Source: Gymnopus androsaceus JB14 (taxonomy: Eukaryota > Basidiomycota > Agaricomycetes > Agaricales > Omphalotaceae). Taken from it: 64,000 nt of DNA. Numbering within the stretch: position 1 is the stretch's first letter; every line of letters begins with the position of its first letter. Below are positions 57,560 through 64,000 of this stretch, one piece after another. Where the stretch lies: positions 1-64,000 of the forward strand of contig ML769521.1 in the NCBI GenBank assembly GCA_009733575.1. Reading direction: 5' to 3'. The notes under the pieces are model-generated. The model saw only the letters and a list, made by a program, of their open reading frames with translations. It was not told the DNA's origin and did no database searches. Both the position numbers and the translations under genes were made by a program.

Positions 57560-59960
57560 CGCTGTTATACTAATTGTTTCTCAGAACTAGGGTACTCATC
57601 TGCAACACCTAATCTGTCCTTGGACGATAGGCGAAGACTAGGCGCAAACGTCGAGAACATACTCAAGCACGAAAGGGGAGCCGCTCGAGCACCTACTGAC
57701 TAGTTCTCTCGTTTCGCTGTTGTGTATTCATCTGTGTTGTACGCTTTCTTGCTTACACGTTTGTCATCCGATATCACATATCAAACACAAGTGTATTTCG
57801 AGAAAGTCAAGTCCAATAGTACAAAGATATTGAGAGGAAATGTTCAGAACTTAGAAGACAATGTTGAAGAGCTGATCATTCGAACCGTTGCAATAGACAA
57901 TCCTCAATGGATCATAAGGAGTGGCACCAACCTCCACACAAAGACCGTCATTGCTGTGAGGAGAGATGGTGCAGTACGAACCAGCAGCATTTCCAGGAGT
58001 GGTATTCGTTTCGCAAGCCTGGCAGGCGATATCGAAGAGTTGATCTCTGAAATAGCTAGTTAATGGATAGACGAGACATGTTATAGGAGAGTAAACTGAC
58101 ACTTCGTTTCCACTGTTCGAGGCAGTCTCGAAGATAAGCTCGTTTCCAACAGCAGTAACGGCCAAATTGTTGTTGACGACATCCCTATAAAAGCAAAAAC
58201 GGTATGACTGTCAGTCATGCAATCTGAGCGAAAGCGAATACAAGTAAACATACCGAATGATATAGCTAGCCGGGACCTGACCGTTCTGCTGGACGTGAAA
58301 GTCAGGAGCAGCGAATCCACGGAAAGACTCTCCGATGAGAACGACACCACTTTGAGGTGTGGTTTCGACTCCCCACTCCAAGCCGGACAGGCTCTGGATA
58401 GAAACACCGACACCTTGGGCATTCGGAATTCCCAAGATGCAAGCCGCACGACGGAAAGGAGTTGCAGATACAGCCAGAACTGGCGAGTATGACTGCGACA
58501 GAGACGACAGCGAACAAAGAGTGCATGTTGGTAGGAAATAGGGCGCGAAGAGGTGTTTCCGGCTGAACAATCGATCTGAAGGTTCTGGGATAGAGAAAGC
58601 TGAAGGAATCTCCAGCTTTTATACTGAGCTCAAGCATCGCATTGTTCCTAAAGAGATTGAGCTTTCGAGGCCACTGCTTCCCGTGAAACAGCACAAACCC
58701 GACTTGGTTGGGGGTCCTAGAAAAGCTTAGGTGAAACTGTGCAATACTTCTTGACAGCAGGCATCGGCTTCAATGAGCTTGGAACCCGACCGATGAATGT
58801 GAGCGAGACGTGAGCCGCACTAAAACATTCGGGGGATCGAATACTCGTGATAATTCTGAGGCGCGCTATTCAATCCAGGAAGACAAAAGGAGGATAAAGA
58901 CTCACCAAACGAAGACTAGTTGAATGCTGAGCTCCTGAACATACCCTACAGTGTCAGACAGTGCCTCTACTATGAACTCTGCCAATGGAGGCGAATACCT
59001 TACCCAACGCCAAGGTTCTGGATTGTATGCTGAATCTGCGCGCGTGTCCTATTCTATCGTCATCCTAAGTCAACTTGAAGTGTTTGGATGAGACAGGTGT
59101 ATGTGCTCTTGTAGAGCTATCCTGGGCTAATACTATAATGGAAATCAATGGACGTCTTCGTCTAAAACGGCTAGATTAGCTGATTTTGACTCTTCACCGC
59201 GAGTTTAATGCAGAGTTTCCTATTAACATTGCGAAATCGAGTCAGAGCACTGAATATGAGAAAGAGAAGGCCACATTAATCAGTCTGAGATACCTAGCGA
59301 TCGATGTTGATTAAGTGCCTTCCGAATCGAACAAATATCCTGCAATGGTTAGATTAACCAGGTTTTCACTGCATTTTTGCACAGAGAACGAGCGCTTCGC
59401 ACAATTCCCTACAACGAGTTGTCAATGTCATGTCTCTGAGTACTACACAGAGTGTCCGGAACCTGTGCCACAAAGCTCAGCAAGTACTGTTAGCGGCAAT
59501 CCAAGCCCGCTTTCTTTGACTAAAAGCTAGGCTGGGCTGGGTCAGTCGATTGAATATTAACATTTTCGAGTCTCCATATGAACCGCAAGAGAATTTTTCC
59601 AATTGCAGCTCCTCCACGGTTAACGCACTGGTAACGCAGAATGAATAAATATAGGTGGGTAGAACATCACCCATCCACCAAGCTCATCATGAGTAGATCC
59701 GCATCCATTGTTTCCCAATGTCATTGAAAGCCGGAAATAATACGCCAGCTTCATGTGAAGAATCCATTACTGGTAGCGGAGTCGTGAGAATGAGGATTGG
59801 TTTAGAATGAGGAGGGAATGCGACCAAATTTCGGAAAATGAAACATAAAAGGACTTTCTTTGTTGAATGTCTGCTTGACGAGCTCGTTGAGAGATCATCT
59901 GATGATGACGGTTTGCAAAGAAAGGAATGACTAAGCTCGTGATATTGCCATTGCATGATA
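57560..59960 (+). repeat. Diverged third copy of the 8.3-10.7 kb block
   Basis: Landmarks run in the same order as in 8328-10690: AACTAGGGTACTCATCTG, CTAGG-CAAACGTCGAGAACATA, the secreted-protein gene, AACAATCGATCTGAAGGTTC, the CAGAGAACGAGCG...CAATTCCCTACAA stretch and the TAGCGGAGTCG motif. Homology is ~75-85% by eye with many indels, so this duplication is much older than the 8/13-kb pair. Confidence 0.75.
57851..58526 (-). pseudogene. Secreted protein, diverged copy 3, frameshifted signal peptide
   Basis: Same three-exon plan as 8627-9303. The signal peptide starts MHSLFAVVSVAVILASSG, but an extra base at ~58472 (GATACAGCC against GATACGCC, plus strand) shifts the frame before TPFRRAAC. 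A nine-base insertion also lengthens the start of the mature chain. The rest stays open and well conserved (ESFRGFAAPDFHVQQNGQVP, NSGNE, ITSPHSND-like region, SNDQLFNIVF), which would fit either a young pseudogene, a base error, or use of an alternative upstream start. Cysteines of the C-terminal half are kept. Confidence 0.7.
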
Positions 59961-60592
59961 TGCCTTGCTTTGCCATTGCCATTTCTGACTTCGACAGCTT
60001 TTACTGATCGACGTCTAAGGTCTTCATCTCATCTAAGGTCTCCATCTCATCTAAGGTCTCCATCTCAACGAACAACAGCCGTGCGAGCTAGTTCGACTTG
60101 AATTGAAGTATCATACTCCCGTAATCTTCCTAATAATTCCCTGATCTTTTTTTGCGCCTTTGCATTCTCTACAACGGTTGGAGGAATATTTACCTAATTA
60201 AAACTGAATTTCGCTATGTTAGGCAAATATAGTTGGAGTTGAAGTACATATTTAACAGGTCTGGCTGAGTCTACTCATGAGCATGCCTAGGCCAGGTTCA
60301 GAGGATTGAAATGACGTGCACTAAGAAAGGCTAGAAGCAGCATCCTTTACTGTGCTCCTCGACTGTAGAGCCATTCGGATTGAGTACTACAGTAATTCGG
60401 GGGGCTTGCAGCCAAAGATCATCTAAGATCCTATATAACAGGCAAGCCCTTGAGCGCTCCGAATCTGACGGTGAGCGCCTACTTACTTATTCTATGTATG
60501 TCTTCCTGAATTCCGATGACACATGATGGCCATACATTTCATTCCTTTCTTTTGCAACTCGTTTGGTTCGACATTCATCGACCTGAACTTTC
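59961..60592. other. Intergenic, nothing recognised
   Basis: Contains a tandem TAAGGTCTCCATCTCATC-like motif (three units, 60016-60066). No gene seen. Confidence 0.45.
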
Positions 60593-62555
60593 ATGCTGTC
60601 AGGCTCACAAGATCTCTTCACAAAAGATGAACTTGAACAAATCATACTCTCCGAGAACCAGCGTAACGTTTTAACTAGTAAGCGTGGTGAAGAAGCCGTT
60701 CAACTTATGGATAAACTTCTTTTGGTATGTTGTCTGCTGCTGGTGGTACTTTCTAGACACACTTTCACAACAGACTCTAGATGCCCTGCGCGAAAATGGG
60801 ACAACAGACAAGCTTCTCCTCCGTGTCAGAAGCAACTTTATTGAAATTGGCTCAAAAGTCTCGATTACTACCCTCATCTTTTCTCATTGATGATCTGGGC
60901 AGCGAGAGAAGACTAGTAGGCGGAGGTGGTTTTGGAGATGTATATCAAGGGAATTTGACGTCTGGGGAACATGTGGCATTGAAAGTCCTTCGGATCCATG
61001 TTGGTGGGACTGTTCGAGACCGAATTGAGAAGGTGCTTATCGATCATACTTGCAAATCATACTTATAATGCTAACTCTCTGCTTAACCCAGGACTTCTGC
61101 CGTGAGGCTCTCATATGGAGACAACTCAAGCACCCGAACATCCTCCCTTTCATAGGAATATCCCAGACAGCTTTTCCCGGACAGCTCTGTATGGTGGCAC
61201 CATGGATGAACAATGGTACCATCCTGAGCTACTTGGAATCACACCCAGCCTCAGATCGCAAAAAATTGGTACTGCATGCGCATGTGTCTTGATTTATCCA
61301 AGCCTTTCATTCTGATACCAATGTCAGTTAACTCAGGCAGCATTAGGCTTAGCATTCCTTCATAACCGTAGTCCAACTATCATTCACGGAGACGTTCGCG
61401 GTGCCAATGTCCTAATCGACAATAATGGTCAAGCCTGCCTCTCGGATTTTGGATCGGCCATACTCACGGATTCACTGGCTACGATCACCTCGACGAGCGT
61501 CCACGTTCGTGGCAACATACGATGGATCCCACCTGAGGTGCTTAATCCTGGGAATGAAGATTTCGACACGGTACGCAAACATCCGGCGGTAGATGTATAT
61601 TCATTTGCAGGGCTTTGTTACGAGGTATCGGACATTCATACCCTTCCAATCGGTGATTTGTAGGGCTGACACATCTTCGAAGATCTATACTGGCAAAGTG
61701 CCCTATTATGAGCAGCGAGCTGGCGGTGCAGTAATGATGGCTGTGATGGAAGGTTTGCGACCAAAGCGACCAGATGTGAATCTTATTTTGGATGACCTTT
61801 CCGACTCAACATGGAACTGTATGGAGAAGTGCTGGAGTCAAAATCCTGCCTCTAGGCCAACCATACAAGAAGTGATCATGACTCTGGAGAATGCTGGTCC
61901 AAATGTATGTAGTAGATGGTCCTGCCGTTGATCCTTTCCTCACGCACGTCCTCAGGTGCCCAGACTCAACCTTCTCATTACACCTCCTCCTATTGAGGCC
62001 GGTGAGCCGGATCACGTCTATCTCAGATGGAACATGCTCTGGGCTTCGGGGGACATGGTACAGCGATCTTCCGACCCTCCACAAACTCCTTGGTCGGACG
62101 AGCGTTACAGTCCAGCGACGTTTCCTCGTATCGCTTCCATGCGACTCCTTTCTAGCCTTCTTCCCTTTACTATCGATATCTTTGCTCGGGAGCCTGAGAT
62201 TGGCGTCACTTGCGAAGACCTTATAGATGGTATATCCGATTTCATGCGGAAACGTTCTGACCAAGCTGATTACGATAGACTCTCTGCTGCTCGAAGAAGA
62301 ATAGTTAGTCAGGCATACAGATACAACCGCAGCCAACCCGGAGAGGCTCTTGGAGATGGCCTGCGTCGTATAGATTTCCTCGGTTCGGAAACCATGTTTG
62401 GTGGGATCAGGGAAAATTCAGAGGCCGTCAAGAAAATCTGTGGAGAAGTCTTGCCGCATACATGGATCTTAGATTGTACGACACGATATCCCATGACAAG
62501 GGAGGAGATTGCGGCACAAGAGGAGCGAGGGCACGAGAGGAGAGGGACAAAATAG
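60593..62555 (+). CDS. TKL-type protein kinase with C-terminal DUF6699-like domain
   Basis: Exons 60593-60724, 60774 or 60781-61032, 61092-61268, 61328-61624, 61683-61904 and 61956-62555. An N-terminal helical region is followed by a kinase domain: G-loop GGGGFGDVYQG, VAIK-like HVALKVLR, catalytic loop IIHGDVRGANVLID (HGD in place of HRD), DFGSA, RWIPPEVLNP, VDVYSFAGLCYE and SDSTWNCMEKCWSQNPASRP. The HGDVRGANVL form is typical of the expanded TKL kinases of Agaricomycetes. The last ~200 residues (PPPIEAGEP...RRIDFLGSETMFGGI) look like DUF6699. With acceptor 60773 the natural N-terminal frame shifts by one base at ~60830; with acceptor 60780 the frame is continuous (559 residues). Target unknown. 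Confidence 0.85.
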
Positions 62556-64000
62556 GGAGGCCGGTTGAAGGAGGAAGTAGATGAGTCCGACACTCACAGT
62601 TGACTTTTAAGTAACGACAACGATCGTCAGCTGGTGTTATTTATTCCTAGTTTTATTGGGTTTCCAGGTGTTCGAGTCGCTATGATCTAACTGCTGTGTT
62701 TTTCTCGTCCTATTTTCTTTGTTCTCGACTTGCGTCTACTATTCTTCACGTTGTTGTATTTATATATTAGCATTATACTGCGTGCAAATAGACAGGATTG
62801 CCGTTCCGTCTTAGCTCCATCCTGTTTCCATCCAGAATGTACGCCACCTCATAGAAAAGATATTGCGCAAGTCCAGGCAACAAATCGCGTTCTTACTCTC
62901 TCTTCGCCTACTTCGCTGCGATCCCTCTAATCTCATTCGTCGGTCCTTGGAGAATTCAAGGGATCGGAATCCCTTATGATGGCCTTATCGTCTTGACTGT
63001 TAATGACAATGAGGATATCGAGCACTATAAAGGTATTCGGAGTGCAGATCGGGCTATCATCAACCCACTACTCCCCGAATCCGCAAGTAGCGTAGGTGTT
63101 TTCTCGTAACTATCGTGATTTCTTCATCTCCATCGACGGCGGACGCGTCAACCTTTAAACTTAGATGAGAGTCCCTTTGAAGTACAGTCTTTCTACAAAC
63201 TCAATTTCAACAACGACGACGTCAAAGGTCGGAAAAAGGAGGGTGATAAAACTATAACTTGGTGTCCTTCATTTCCGTTGTCGTAGCTTGTAAGTACCTG
63301 TGGAAGGCACAGTCACCTCCCTTTTTGGTAGATATGATCAGCTTAATGATTAAATAGCACTGGAAAACATCTAGTAAAAATATGATATTTCGTTAATGGA
63401 TGGAACAATGACGAGAAATACCATTTTGGGGCTTGTTCCTACTTTATGGCACCTTCCGACTGCTTCTTGATGGGATCGAGATACCATTGCAGTACATATG
63501 TACTCCCGAATGCAGTTTAAAGACACTTTTGAAGTCCGCTACTGTTCGCTCGTATCATATAAAGAACGCCCCAGAACAAGCTCCTGTGGCTTCCGATGAA
63601 GAGCCTGAACGCCAGATTGGTCTCGGAGATTATCCTAGTGCGGCACTATCCGGGACACCTAAAGGATATGACATATACTATATATATTATGTTCTACCTT
63701 AGTGCTACAGATACTTATGAGTCTCTCGATGCCCACAACACCGAACCGAGCTCAAATGGAGTCATGAGTCGCAGTATGCACTCGGATTGCCGCACACTAT
63801 CTGAAAGTTTTTAAACTCAGCGAAGTGCCACTTGAAAACTACCGCTGAGAATAAAACCTGCGGCGCTCTTCAAAGAAGAAAAAAATGTCATAAGCTCCGA
63901 GTCAGGAAAGTGCACCCTCGAAAGAGGCTAGTTCCAAGGAACTCTCAGGCTCTCCTGAGCTTTTGAATACAGCTGGACTGGGATGTACGGAATCGACCGG
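62556..64000. other. 3' flank and unassigned sequence
   Basis: No frame here resembles a known family and no convincing splice chain could be built. A gene cut by the window end cannot be excluded. Confidence 0.4.

Overview
This window comes from a basidiomycete fungus, most likely an Agaricomycete mushroom. Nearly every gene has many ~50-bp GT-AG introns with CTRAY-type branch points. The gene families (RTA1 exporters, HGD-type TKL kinases, NACHT-ankyrin proteins, DOPA-dioxygenase-like enzymes) and the repeats (Ty1/copia, Tc1/mariner, hAT-like elements) also fit. The window holds an 884-base assembly gap (12017-12900).

Layout. 1-7 kb: a small hydrophilic protein gene and two tandem RTA1-like transporter genes on a ~3-kb duplicated unit; each copy carries a different lesion. 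7.9-17 kb: a ~4.1-kb near-identical direct duplication on either side of the gap, each copy with a three-exon secreted-protein gene. A third, diverged copy of that block lies at ~57.5-60 kb. 17-35 kb: an AT-rich transposon island. It holds a gag-only LTR retrotransposon with intact LTRs and target duplications, a solo LTR nested in its gag, a copia gag-pol stopped 14 times and always by TGA, two hAT-like palindrome-rich elements with 8-bp duplications, and several MITEs. 35-39 kb: a NACHT-ankyrin (NLR-like) gene whose ankyrin repeats are very alike at DNA level. 39-42.6 kb: a dead Tc1 element between two MITEs. 43-62.6 kb: a gene-dense stretch with two tandem MDR oxidoreductases, an atypical SDR, PRPP synthetase, glutamate 5-kinase (PRO1), a conserved fungal protein of unknown function, a 7TM receptor, a DOPA-dioxygenase-like gene and a TKL kinase with a conserved C-terminal domain.

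Two themes run across the window. First, transposon open frames are lost mainly where CGA would be expected and TGA is found, which points to CpG deamination (methylation- or RIP-like). Second, several ordinary genes, including the probably essential PRPP synthetase and PRO1, contain 1-2-bp indels. That suggests residual assembly error, so each apparent pseudogene here should be judged with care. Exon boundaries were inferred by eye from splice consensus, reading-frame continuity and family knowledge, without transcripts.
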